This document shows, piece after piece, positions 1-10,658 of a stretch of 60,675 nucleotides of DNA; position 1 is the stretch's first letter; the number at the start of each line of letters is the position of its first letter. The DNA lies in the NCBI GenBank assembly GCA_024742605.1, contig JANSYC010000019.1, positions 1 through 60,675 of the forward strand. The letters are read 5' to 3'. The notes below the pieces were generated by a model. The model worked only from the letters and a program-made list of their open reading frames with translations, made no database searches and was not told where the DNA came from. This DNA is from Alphaproteobacteria bacterium (GTDB taxonomy: Bacteria > Pseudomonadota > Alphaproteobacteria > Thalassobaculales > Thalassobaculaceae). The position numbers were made by a program, and so were the translations under genes.

Positions 1-372
1 CAAGTGGTGTACCGCGACCACGGCGGCGGCGACCAGAACGGTGCGCCAGCAGCAAAAGGCCGCGACCATCGCAAGTCCCGCGAAATAGTACATGTGAACG
101 TCGAGCTGCCAGGGATCCCCTGACATGGTGAACAGAATGATCGACACCATGCCCATCAGGCCGGCCGCGAGTGTGTATCGTGTCGCGGGGGCATGGCGCA
201 TCTGCATTGCCATACCGCCGACGATTGCCGCGATCATGGCCGCACCCAAGGTCGGTGCAAGCCAGGGCTTGTCGTGGAGCCATGCGACCAGGGCGATCAC
301 CGGGACATGCAGGGCCAGATAGATCGCCAGAATTTCGGTGGCACGGGATCGAATGCGCAGCAGGCTTTCCAT
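1..372 (-). CDS. Methyl-accepting chemotaxis protein, N-terminal part (runs off the window)
   Basis: An open frame starts at ATG 372 and reads 124 codons to the window edge without a stop. The translation is a membrane module with hydrophobic helices at about residues 15-32, 40-57, 66-82 and 95-112. The segment DPWQLDVHMYYFAGLAMV, followed by CCWR and a terminal VHHL, resembles the membrane sensor part of a group of alphaproteobacterial chemotaxis receptors. In such proteins the HAMP and signalling domains come later, here outside the window. The identification rests on the membrane motif only; a different sensor protein with the same input module, such as a diguanylate cyclase, is possible. 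Confidence 0.6.
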   Translation of the reverse strand, partial: MESLLRIRSRATEILAIYLALHVPVIALVAWLHDKPWLAPTLGAAMIAAIVGGMAMQMRHAPATRYTLAAGLMGMVSIILFTMSGDPWQLDVHMYYFAGLAMVAAFCCWRTVLVAAAVVAVHHL

Positions 373-467
373 TATATCAGTCTTCCTTGGTCTGGTCCGA
401 CGTGGGGCCGTATGGGCCGGTCGGCGTAGTCGATCTGAAACGACGCAGCGCGTTTCCAGGGAGGGGG

Positions 468-818
468 CTAGGTTTTGCGGAGGCTCAGGCATCCGGACAT
501 GGACAATGGGTCAAGCAGCAGGAGGGCACCAGCTTCGGAGAGGAGCTTGTCGCTAGCCCCGCTCGGGCTGGCCACGACCAGGACGGAACCGGTGCCGCCG
601 GCGCGGACAATGGGAAGTCCGGTCGACGCGGCTGCCCCGAGAACAGCTCCATCGTCCCACCACGGCGGGAACACCGCCGCGATCATCCGATCGCGCGGCC
701 CGACCACTGACGTGCTGGACGCGGGCATCGCCGCGCTCAAGGCTACGATCAGGCCCATCGCGCAGATCAACCCCGCTGGGAGCAGAGCGCGCAGGCCACT
801 GGTGGGATTTTGGTGCAT
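468..818 (-). CDS. Small exported protein of unknown function
   Basis: The predicted 116-residue protein starts at ATG 818. Its N-terminus looks like a signal peptide or single membrane anchor: a short polar start, then the hydrophobic stretch ALLPAGLICAMGLIVALSAA. The rest is small and rich in Ala, Gly and Ser, with the segment MIAAVFPPWWDDGAVLGAAA, and could fold as a compact periplasmic domain. I do not recognise the family. It lies on the same strand as tldD, 86 bases beyond the tldD stop codon, and could be cotranscribed with it. Confidence 0.5.
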   Translation of the reverse strand: MHQNPTSGLRALLPAGLICAMGLIVALSAAMPASSTSVVGPRDRMIAAVFPPWWDDGAVLGAAASTGLPIVRAGGTGSVLVVASPSGASDKLLSEAGALLLLDPLSMSGCLSLRKT

Positions 819-904
819 ACATACGTACCCGGTTGCTGAGTGACGCTCTCAGTTTGGGCAGATTTGTATGAAGTCCAGGTTAACGCGTGAAATTTCCCAA
901 GGTG

Positions 905-2338
905 TCAGACCGCCGTACCACCGACGGTGATGCCCGCCATCTGCAAGGTCGGCTGGCCGACGCCGACGGGAACCCCTTGACCGTCCTTGCCGCAGGTGCC
1001 GATTCCCTCGTCGAGCTTCATGTCGTTTCCGACCATGGTGATCTTGTTCATGGCGTCCGGACCGTTGCCGATCAGCGTGGCACCTTTTACCGCGGGGCCG
1101 ATCTTGCCGTTCTCGATCAGATAGGCCTCGTTCATCGAAAACACGAACTTGCCGGAGGTTATGTCCACCTGACCGCCCGCGAAGTTCACCGCGAACAGGC
1201 CCTTCTTCACCGAGCTTAGAATTTCGCCCGGATCATCTTTGCCGGCCGCCATGTAGGTATTTGTCATCCTGGGCATCACGTGGTGGGCGTAGCTTTCCCG
1301 TCGTCCGTTGCCGGTCGGCTTCATGCCCATCAGCCGGGCGTTCTGACGATCCTGCATGTAGCCCACCAGAACGCCGTTCTCGATCAGCACGTTCTGACCA
1401 CTGGGCGTGCCCTCGTCGTCGACGGTCAGCGAGCCGCGCCGATCGGCCATGGTGCCGTCATCAATCACCGTCACGCCGTCCGCTGCGACTTTTTGTCCGA
1501 TCATTCCCGAATACGTCGATGTGAGCTTGCGGTTGAAGTCGCCCTCTAGTCCGTGGCCGACGGCTTCGTGCAGCATCACACCGGGCCAGCCTGGGCCCAG
1601 GACGACTTCCATCTCGCCCGCCGGCGCGGCAATGGCGTCCAGGTTCACCAGCGCGATGCGCAGGGCTTCGTCAACCGCGGTCTTCCAGTTCTCCTCGGTC
1701 ACAAATCGGTCGAACATCAGGCGTCCGCCGGAACCGTAGGATCCAGACTCCATTCGGTCTCCGTCCCCGACGACGATCGAGACATTGGCACGCACCAGGG
1801 GGCGGATGTCGGCGATCCGCTGCCCGCCGGGACGCACGATCTGAACCGCCTGCCAGGACCCGGTCAGCGACGCGGAAACCTGACGGACGCGCGGATCGAG
1901 CGCGCGGGCGTAGGCGTCGATCTCCGTCAGAACCTTGATCTTGGCCTCGGTACCCATGCCGGACAGCGGGTTCTCCGAGCTGTACAGTGCGCGATTCGTG
2001 CCTGATGGGCCTTGGGCCGCGGTTCCAGAGCGCCCGGCATGGACCGCACGCACCGTATCGCCGGCCCGCTTGATCGCCTCTTCCGACAGTTCGGCGGCAT
2101 GGGCGTAGCCGCGCGCCTCGCCGGAGATCGCCCGGAGACCGAAACCCTGATTGGTGTCGAAGGAGGCGGTCTTCAGCCGTCCGTCATCAAAGGCGAGGCT
2201 TTCGGATTGGCGGTATTCCAGGAACAGCTCGCCGTCGTCGGCTCCCTCGAGCGCGTCGTCGACCAAAGCCTGAACCCGGTTCGGATCGAGGCCGGTGCGG
2301 CCGTAGAACAGGTCGTCGGTGGTTGCGATATCGGTCAA
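905..2338 (-). CDS. tldD: Metalloprotease TldD
   Basis: TldD of the TldD/PmbA (U62) zinc metalloprotease family, which with PmbA degrades or matures small peptides in the cytosol. The zinc-binding motif HEAVGH is visible in the centre, followed by GLEGDFNRK, and the C-terminal part has the usual glycine-rich sheets. I place the start at TTG 2338, preceded by AGGGAG at good spacing; this gives 477 residues beginning TDIATTDDLFYGRTGLD, as in family members. The frame stays open upstream to an ATG at 2386 but that extension looks unlike the family. It is divergent from the cytochrome oxidase cluster. Confidence 0.93.
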   Translation of the reverse strand: MTDIATTDDLFYGRTGLDPNRVQALVDDALEGADDGELFLEYRQSESLAFDDGRLKTASFDTNQGFGLRAISGEARGYAHAAELSEEAIKRAGDTVRAVHAGRSGTAAQGPSGTNRALYSSENPLSGMGTEAKIKVLTEIDAYARALDPRVRQVSASLTGSWQAVQIVRPGGQRIADIRPLVRANVSIVVGDGDRMESGSYGSGGRLMFDRFVTEENWKTAVDEALRIALVNLDAIAAPAGEMEVVLGPGWPGVMLHEAVGHGLEGDFNRKLTSTYSGMIGQKVAADGVTVIDDGTMADRRGSLTVDDEGTPSGQNVLIENGVLVGYMQDRQNARLMGMKPTGNGRRESYAHHVMPRMTNTYMAAGKDDPGEILSSVKKGLFAVNFAGGQVDITSGKFVFSMNEAYLIENGKIGPAVKGATLIGNGPDAMNKITMVGNDMKLDEGIGTCGKDGQGVPVGVGQPTLQMAGITVGGTAV

Positions 2339-2640
2339 GCGGCTCTCCCTAGATGACGGCGGCGATTGACCACACATAAGCAACATCAGGGCGGAAGTCG
2401 ACGGCGCCGACGCTCTGGGACGACAAAACGCCGGGCGTTTCTCCTGCTAGGCTCCCCGCCCGGATGGTCGTTTACGCGACCGTATGCCGCGCGATGGCGA
2501 CTTGAGGGCGGCGGACAGCTGATCTAGCTTGTCAGTCATGACAGCAACACTGCGTTGCACCATCGCAATCTTGGTGTCATAACCAGCACCGCCTCAATGG
2601 GGGGCGGCAATTATAAACGAAGACGGAAACGGACCGGCTC
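2339..2640. other. Intergenic region between divergent tldD and coxB
   Basis: About 300 bases without a plausible gene. It must hold the promoters for tldD (leftwards) and the oxidase cluster (rightwards). Visible elements are a 7-bp stem with a 19-base loop (CCGGGCG at 2431, CGCCCGG at 2457), a weak dyad TGTCA-N4-TGACA at 2530-2543, and a TATAAA at 2612-2617 close to the coxB start that has no convincing -35 partner. None of these can be assigned a function from sequence alone. Confidence 0.4.
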
Positions 2641-5138
<2,498 letters not shown>

Positions 5139-5147
5139 CCGTGGAGG

Positions 5148-5168
5148 TCGGGTCGATCTCCGACCCGA
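5148..5168. other. Perfect stem-loop between ctaD and ctaB
   Basis: TCGGGTCG, a 5-base loop ATCTC, then CGACCCGA form a perfect 8-bp hairpin just after the ctaD stop codon. No T-run follows, so it is more likely an mRNA 3' stabiliser or partial terminator, setting ctaD above the assembly genes, than a full terminator. That role is inference. Confidence 0.5.
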
Positions 5169-5281
5169 TACAGACACCGAGACTTGCTCCCGGATCGGAG
5201 GCGGCACACGCCACCCGCTTCGGGAGCGGTTGTTAGACGCCAAGGCTTTCTAAGCCGAACCGACCTGAACGAGACCGTATC

Positions 5282-6199
5282 GTGAGCGAGACGACAGCAC
5301 AGAGCGTGACACCCGAGATCGACACCCTGCCGGGCGTCAGGGACTACATCGCGCTGCTGAAGCCGCGGGTGATGACCCTGGTCGTGTTCACCGGATTCGT
5401 CGGTATGGCGGTCGCTCCGGGACATATGAACCCGGTTCTGGCTGCGATCGCAGTGCTGTGCATCGCGGTGGCCTCGGGTGCCGCCGGTGCGATCAACATG
5501 TGGTACGACCGCGACATCGATGCGATCATGGACCGCACCAATTCTCGGCCCCTGCCGGGAGGCCGGGTCGATCCGGACGAGGCTTTGGCCTTTGGGGTGA
5601 TCCTGGCCGGATTCTCGGTCTTGGTGATGGGGCTGGCCGTCAACTACGTGGCGGCAGCGTGGCTCGGCGGTACGATCGGGTTCTACGTCTTCATCTACAC
5701 CATGTGGCTGAAGCGCCGAACGCCTCAGAACATCGTGATCGGAGGTGCTGCGGGCGCCTTTCCACCGATCATCGGATGGGCTGCGGCAACCGGCGAGGTC
5801 TCCTGGGCGGCAGTTGTCATGTTTGCGGTGATCTTCCTCTGGACCCCGCCGCATTTCTGGGCGCTCGCGCTCTGGCGCAAGCTCGATTACGCACGTGCTG
5901 GCGTTCCGATGCTGCCGGTCGTGGCCGGCGAACACGAGACCCGCCGGCAGATTCTGATCTATTCGGCCGTGATGGCGCCGCTGGGCGTGGCACCGGTGCT
6001 TTTCGGGGTCGGCGGCTGGATCTACGGTCTGGTGGCAGCCGCCCTGGGCGGGTTCTTCCTGTTGAGCGCGTGGCAGGTCTGGCGCGCCGAGGACGGGAAC
6101 GACGGACCGGCGAAAAAGCTGTTTGGGTATTCGATTTTCTACCTGTTCGCGCTGTTCGGCGCGCTGCTGGTGGACGTCAAACTCTTCTCGGGGGCCTGA
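5282..6199 (+). CDS. ctaB: Protoheme IX farnesyltransferase (heme O synthase)
   Basis: Membrane prenyltransferase of the UbiA family that farnesylates heme B to heme O, the first step to the heme A needed by this oxidase. The first Asp-rich motif is seen as [20 protein letters not shown], and the conserved second loop as [22 protein letters not shown]. Hydrophobic segments fit about nine helices in 305 residues, a normal length. It starts with GTG at 5282. It sits between subunit I and the Cu chaperone; no ctaA (heme A synthase) is present in the window. Confidence 0.96.
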   Translation: MSETTAQSVTPEIDTLPGVRDYIALLKPRVMTLVVFTGFVGMAVAPGHMNPVLAAIAVLCIAVASGAAGAINMWYDRDIDAIMDRTNSRPLPGGRVDPDEALAFGVILAGFSVLVMGLAVNYVAAAWLGGTIGFYVFIYTMWLKRRTPQNIVIGGAAGAFPPIIGWAAATGEVSWAAVVMFAVIFLWTPPHFWALALWRKLDYARAGVPMLPVVAGEHETRRQILIYSAVMAPLGVAPVLFGVGGWIYGLVAAALGGFFLLSAWQVWRAEDGNDGPAKKLFGYSIFYLFALFGALLVDVKLFSGA

Positions 6200-6200
6200 G

Positions 6201-6356
6201 ATGACCGAAGACGATATCAAGCCCCAGGGCGACATGGACTCCCAGGCGTTCTACGCCCAGCGCCGGCGCAAGAACCTCGCGATTGTCGGAACCATATTCG
6301 GGCTGGCCGTCCTGTTTTTCCTGATCACCATCATTCGGATGCAGATCAACCAATGA
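6201..6356 (+). CDS. Small single-helix protein of the oxidase assembly cluster (CoxF/CtaF-like)
   Basis: A 51-residue protein, MTEDDIKPQGDMDSQAFYAQ onwards, with a basic QRRRKN segment and then one membrane helix (about 28-47, LAIVGTIFGLAVLFFLITII). Short single-helix proteins sit at this place, between ctaB and ctaG, in many alphaproteobacterial oxidase clusters; their role is not well defined. It starts one base after the ctaB stop codon and its own stop overlaps the ctaG start (ATGA), so translation is coupled. Confidence 0.8.
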   Translation: MTEDDIKPQGDMDSQAFYAQRRRKNLAIVGTIFGLAVLFFLITIIRMQINQ

Positions 6357-6985
6357 CCGACCCCGCACCCACACGCGGCCAGAGTACGGCTCGCCGCAGT
6401 AACCGCCGGATGGCCGGAGGACTGGCGGTCGTGGTGATCGGGATGGTCGGCATGGCATATGCCTCAGTCCCGCTCTACGAGATCTTCTGCCGTGTGACGG
6501 GATTCGGCGGCACCACACAGGTGGCCGAACTGGAATCCGAGCAGGTCATCGACCGCACCTTCACCATCCGCTTCGACTCGAACGTCAACGATGCGCTGCC
6601 GTGGCAGTTTGTGCCGGCGGTGAACGAGGTCGACGTCAAAGTGGGGGAGAACAAGCTGGGGTTCTACCGGGCGACCAATACCAGCGATGAGACGGTCGTG
6701 GGCACGGCGACGTTCAACGTCACGCCGGACAAGGCGGGTCTGTATTTCAACAAGGTCCAGTGTTTCTGCTTCACCGAACAGGTGCTCAAGCCCGGCGAGA
6801 CGGTGGACATGCCGGTCTCGTTCTTTCTGGATCCGGCGCTGATGGACGACGCCAAGATGGACGGTCTGACCACCATCACCCTGTCCTACACGTTCTTCCG
6901 CGCCCGGGACCAGTCTGCGGCGGAGCAGGTGGCGTTCGCGCCGGCATCCGCGAATGATGAGACCGTTTCGGGGTCTAACGACTAG
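6353..6985 (+). CDS. ctaG: Cytochrome c oxidase assembly protein CtaG (Cox11 family)
   Basis: Copper chaperone that helps insert CuB into subunit I. It has an N-terminal membrane anchor (about 20-38) and a periplasmic immunoglobulin-like domain. The copper-binding pair CFCF is at residues 137-140 (Cys137, Cys139), with the conserved VPLYEIFCRVTGFGG at 39-53 (third Cys46). Length is 210 residues, usual for the family. Its ATG overlaps the stop of the preceding small gene by four bases. Confidence 0.95.
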   Translation: MTDPAPTRGQSTARRSNRRMAGGLAVVVIGMVGMAYASVPLYEIFCRVTGFGGTTQVAELESEQVIDRTFTIRFDSNVNDALPWQFVPAVNEVDVKVGENKLGFYRATNTSDETVVGTATFNVTPDKAGLYFNKVQCFCFTEQVLKPGETVDMPVSFFLDPALMDDAKMDGLTTITLSYTFFRARDQSAAEQVAFAPASANDETVSGSND

Positions 6986-7055
6986 ATTTATGCGCGGTCG
7001 CGCGCTAACCAATGGAGAGGCAGCCGGAACGGGTTGTCGATGACGCGAGGGGACT

Positions 7056-7841
7056 ATGGCAACAGAACAAAAGCATCCCTATCACCTGGTTGAAGCGAGC
7101 CCGTGGCCGATCGTCGGATCCGGCGGTGCATTCGTCATGACGCTTGGCGGTGTGATGTACATGCACGAGATGGCGTACGGCGGCGCGCTTACCATGGTCG
7201 GCCTGGCCCTGGTTCTGATGACCATGTATTTCTGGCTGCGCGATGTGGTGCGCGAAGCGGTGTTTCAGGGGCACAACACTCCGGTTGTCGAGATCGGCTC
7301 GCGCTACGGCATGCTGCTGTTCATCGCCTCCGAGGTGATGTTCTTCCTGGCCTTCTTCTGGGCGTTCTTCGATTTCGCGCTCTACCCGCGCGGCGGCGTC
7401 TGGCCGCCGGGGGGGACCGAAGTTTTCGATCCGTTCGATCTGCCGCTGATGAACACCCTGATCCTGCTTCTGTCCGGCACCACGGTGACCTGGGCGCATG
7501 ATGCGATCCTGCGCGGCAACCGGCAGGAGACCCTGATCGGCCTGGGCCTCACCGTCGGGCTCGGCTTCCTCTTTACGCTGCTGCAAGCCTACGAATACAG
7601 CCATGCGGCTTTCGGCTTCACCGACGGAATCTACTCCTCGACCTTCTACATGGCGACCGGCTTCCACGGTTTCCACGTGATCGTCGGAACCATCTTCCTG
7701 GCGGTCTGCTGGTTCCGCGCGAAGGCCGGGCATTTCACGCCGGAATCCCATTTCGGGTTCGAGGCGGCGGCTTGGTACTGGCATTTCGTTGACGTGGTCT
7801 GGTTGTTCCTGTTCCTGTGCATCTACTGGTGGGGCGCCTGA
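7056..7841 (+). CDS. coxC: Cytochrome c oxidase subunit III
   Basis: Seven-helix subunit III of the aa3 oxidase, 261 residues. Characteristic segments include HPYHLVEASPWPIVGS at the start, FRDVVREAVFQGHNT-like sequence (LRDVVREAVFQGHNTP), SEVMFFLAFFWAFF, TVTWAHDAI, and the C-terminal FGFEAAAWYWHFVDVVWLFLF. The 70-base gap after ctaG and the upstream GAGGGG segment give it its own ribosome binding site. It is the last structural subunit of the cluster before DUF983 and SURF1. Confidence 0.96.
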   Translation: MATEQKHPYHLVEASPWPIVGSGGAFVMTLGGVMYMHEMAYGGALTMVGLALVLMTMYFWLRDVVREAVFQGHNTPVVEIGSRYGMLLFIASEVMFFLAFFWAFFDFALYPRGGVWPPGGTEVFDPFDLPLMNTLILLLSGTTVTWAHDAILRGNRQETLIGLGLTVGLGFLFTLLQAYEYSHAAFGFTDGIYSSTFYMATGFHGFHVIVGTIFLAVCWFRAKAGHFTPESHFGFEAAAWYWHFVDVVWLFLFLCIYWWGA

Positions 7842-7894
7842 TCCTCCGGTGATGGCCGGACTTTCGACCCGGAAATCTATTGGAGGGCGTGCTC

Positions 7895-8254
7895 ATGTCG
7901 AACCACGGTGGCGCGCCTTCCGCGTTTTCGGCAGGGCTCGCCTGTAAGTGTCCGCGCTGCGGCAAAGGGGGGGCGTTCGAAGGCTATCTGACCACTCGCC
8001 AGACGTGCGATGTCTGCGGTCTGGACATCGCGACATACGACGCCGGTGACGGGCCTGCTGTCTTCATCATCTTCATCCTAGGTGCGCTTGTGGTGCCCAT
8101 GGCCCTGCTGCTGGAGAGCCTTGCAGCTCCTCCGCTGTGGCTGCACGGCATTATCTGGGGAATTGTGATCCTCGGCGGAAGTCTTGCCCTGCTTCGGCCA
8201 TTGAAAGGGGTGATGATCTGCCTGCAGTATCGCCACGGGACCCCGTCGCAATAG
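7895..8254 (+). CDS. DUF983 zinc-ribbon membrane protein
   Basis: A 119-residue protein with a zinc ribbon made of CPRCGKG and CDVCGLD near the N-terminus, then two membrane helices (about 47-68 and 72-93). This matches the DUF983 family, often found beside subunit III and SURF1 in alphaproteobacteria and of undefined role, presumably in oxidase biogenesis. Start at ATG 7895 is chosen because TGGAGGG lies eight bases upstream; an upstream TTG at 7880 is less likely. Confidence 0.88.
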   Translation: MSNHGGAPSAFSAGLACKCPRCGKGGAFEGYLTTRQTCDVCGLDIATYDAGDGPAVFIIFILGALVVPMALLLESLAAPPLWLHGIIWGIVILGGSLALLRPLKGVMICLQYRHGTPSQ

Positions 8255-8380
8255 GGGATCGAGGCGGGTTGCCCGGGCCGCATGTCGCACCCGCTTGCAA
8301 GCACGCCCTGAATCCCCGATGTAAACGGGTATTCCCCTAGGGGATCGCTCAACGCGGACCGCCCCGCCCAGGAGACTTTC

Positions 8381-9127
8381 ATGACCAGCCGCTTCGGCTT
8401 TCGCCCGCGTCTCTTCCCGACGCTGTTCACCATCCCCGCCGTCATCATGATGTTGGGGTTGGGCACCTGGCAGGTGCAGCGCCTGATCTGGAAGACCGAA
8501 CTGATCGACCAGTTCGAGGCGCGGGTCACCAGTCCGGCCATTGCCCCTCCGGAGATCACCCCGGACGCGTTCCTGGCCACGGTCGAGGACTGGCGCTACC
8601 GCCATGTGGAAGCCGAGGGGCGGTTCCTGAACGATAAGGAGTTGCATCTGATCGGCCGGACTTACAAGGGCAATGCGGGATTCCACGTCCTCACGCCGCT
8701 GGTGCTGGACAGCGGGATGACGGTCTTCGTCAATCGGGGTTGGGTGCCCCAGGACCGGCGGCGCGCGCCGGAACGGCCCGAAACCCTTGTCGAAGGGGAA
8801 ACCTCCGTTGAGGGTCTGATCCAACAGGCCGGCCGCAAAGGCTATTTCGTGCCGGAGAACGAACCGCAGAACGATATCTGGTTCACCGTGCGCCCGGAGG
8901 CGATGGCGGAATTCCTGGGCCTCGAGGGGCCGGTCGCGCCCTACTATATCGACGAGTTGCGGCCGCTCGACGGAAAGCTGAGGCTGCCGTTCGGTGCCAA
9001 CCGCGAGATCGAGGTCCGCAACGAGCATCTGCAATATGCCATCACTTGGTATCTGCTCGCGTTGACCCTGATCGTGGTCTACGTGCTCTGGCACCGCTCA
9101 ATGGACAAGAAAGAACCGGAGGCATGA
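8381..9127 (+). CDS. SURF1 family oxidase assembly protein
   Basis: SURF1 (Shy1) proteins help deliver heme A to subunit I. The sequence has the family architecture: an N-terminal membrane helix (about 10-28, PTLFTIPAVIMMLGLGTWQVQR), a periplasmic domain with YRHVEAEGRFLNDKE and VNRGWVP, and a C-terminal helix (TWYLLALTLIVVYVLW). It is 248 residues with ATG at 8381 after CAGGAGAC. The stop overlaps the start of the downstream peptidase gene. Confidence 0.93.
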   Translation: MTSRFGFRPRLFPTLFTIPAVIMMLGLGTWQVQRLIWKTELIDQFEARVTSPAIAPPEITPDAFLATVEDWRYRHVEAEGRFLNDKELHLIGRTYKGNAGFHVLTPLVLDSGMTVFVNRGWVPQDRRRAPERPETLVEGETSVEGLIQQAGRKGYFVPENEPQNDIWFTVRPEAMAEFLGLEGPVAPYYIDELRPLDGKLRLPFGANREIEVRNEHLQYAITWYLLALTLIVVYVLWHRSMDKKEPEA

Positions 9128-10641
9128 GCATGGCTGAGGCCGTCCGCTACCAGACGCCGGCCCTGGATGCCCTCGAGTCCCGATTCCGACGGCTGTCGTC
9201 TCTCCACGGGGCGTTGGGGGTTCTCGGCTGGGATCGCAATGTGATGATGCCGTCGGGCGGCGGCGAGGTGCGGGCGGAGCAAAGCGCGACGCTGAGCGTC
9301 ATGGCCCATGAGATGCTGACGGCTCCAGAGGTCTCGGACCTTCTGGCCGCGGCGGCCGATGAAGCCGCGAGCGGAGATCGTGCGGTCAATCTGGCGGAGA
9401 TGCGTCGACAGCACGCCCACGCGACTGCGGTTCCCTCCGATCTGGTGGAGGCCCTGTCGCGGGCCGCCAGCGCGTCCGAGGCGAAGTGGCGGTTGGCGCG
9501 GGCCAAATCCGATTTCGCGTTGGTGCGGGCCGAGTTGACCGAAGTGGTGCGGCTGACCCGGCAGGAGGCTGCCGCCAAGTCAGAGGCGCTCGGCACATCC
9601 CCTTACGAGGCTCTGCTGGATCAGTATGAGCCCGGCGGATCGCTGCCGACGATCAATGCGTTGTTTTCGGTTCTTGAAGCGGAACTGCCACCGATCCTTG
9701 AGGCGGTTTTGGACCGACAGAGCAGGCTTCCGGCCCCGCAGGCGCCCGAGGGACCGTTTCCCGTCGCGGCACAGCGCGCCTTGTCCCGGCAGGTGATGGA
9801 GATCCTGGGCTTCGACTTCGACCACGGGCGGCTCGACGAAACCCTGCACCCGTTCTGCGGTGGCGTTCCGGACGATGTGCGGGTGACCACCCGGTTCTCG
9901 GAGGACGGGTTCGTCTCCGGGATCATGGGCGTGATTCACGAGACCGGACATGCGCTCTACGAGCGCGGCCTGCCACCGGAATGGCGCAACCAGCCGGCCG
10001 GCGACGCGCGCGGCATGGTTCTGCATGAGAGCCAGTCGCTCTTGATGGAGATGCAGGCCAGCCGGACACCGGAGTTCCTCAGCTTCCTGTCCGGTATCGC
10101 GCGCACGGCCTTCGGGGGCGACGGGGCCGCCTGGGAGCCGGAGAGCCTGCAGCGTCTCTATGCCCATGTGGAGCGCGGGTTCATTCGGGTCGAGGCGGAC
10201 GAGATCACCTATCCGCTGCACGTGATCCTGCGGTTCCGTCTGGAGCAGGCCTTGCTGTCCGGCGATCTTCAGGTGGCGGACCTGCCGGGCGCCTGGAACG
10301 AGCTGCACACCAAGCTTTTGGGTGTCACCCCACCGGACGACGTGCGGGGCTGTCTGCAGGATATCCATTGGTACGACGGCGCCATCGGATATTTCCCGAC
10401 CTACACGATGGGGGCTATGGCGGCCGCCCAGCTGTTCCAGGCGGCCCTCCGCGGCGATCCGGGGATACTGTCCGCGATCGGACGGGGGGACTTCACCGGC
10501 TTGCTCGCCTGGCTGCGCCCAAATGTGCACCAGCGTGCCAGCCTGGCCTCGACCGATGAGATCCTGATCGCGGCGACCGGCGCTCCTCTGGGCACAGACT
10601 CCTTTCTCGCCCATCTCAAACGGCGCTATCTGCCGGAGTGA
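9124..10641 (+). CDS. M32 family metallocarboxypeptidase (carboxypeptidase Taq type)
   Basis: A 505-residue zinc carboxypeptidase of family M32 that removes C-terminal residues from peptides. The zinc motif HETGH is at residues 272-276, followed by ALYERGLPPEW; the downstream segments HESQSLLMEMQ and GYFPTYTMGAM are also typical. Start ATG 9124 overlaps the SURF1 stop by four bases and gives the normal family length; a longer upstream frame lies inside SURF1 and is unlikely. Function is probably unrelated to the oxidase despite the coupling. Confidence 0.93.
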   Translation: MSMAEAVRYQTPALDALESRFRRLSSLHGALGVLGWDRNVMMPSGGGEVRAEQSATLSVMAHEMLTAPEVSDLLAAAADEAASGDRAVNLAEMRRQHAHATAVPSDLVEALSRAASASEAKWRLARAKSDFALVRAELTEVVRLTRQEAAAKSEALGTSPYEALLDQYEPGGSLPTINALFSVLEAELPPILEAVLDRQSRLPAPQAPEGPFPVAAQRALSRQVMEILGFDFDHGRLDETLHPFCGGVPDDVRVTTRFSEDGFVSGIMGVIHETGHALYERGLPPEWRNQPAGDARGMVLHESQSLLMEMQASRTPEFLSFLSGIARTAFGGDGAAWEPESLQRLYAHVERGFIRVEADEITYPLHVILRFRLEQALLSGDLQVADLPGAWNELHTKLLGVTPPDDVRGCLQDIHWYDGAIGYFPTYTMGAMAAAQLFQAALRGDPGILSAIGRGDFTGLLAWLRPNVHQRASLASTDEILIAATGAPLGTDSFLAHLKRRYLPE

Positions 10642-10658
10642 GCGCAGCGCGACTGGCT

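Noticed and set aside
8333-8344. Palindrome TCCCCTAGGGGA before SURF1
   Set aside because: Short and without a loop or T-run; common by chance in GC-rich DNA, and too little to call an operator or terminator.
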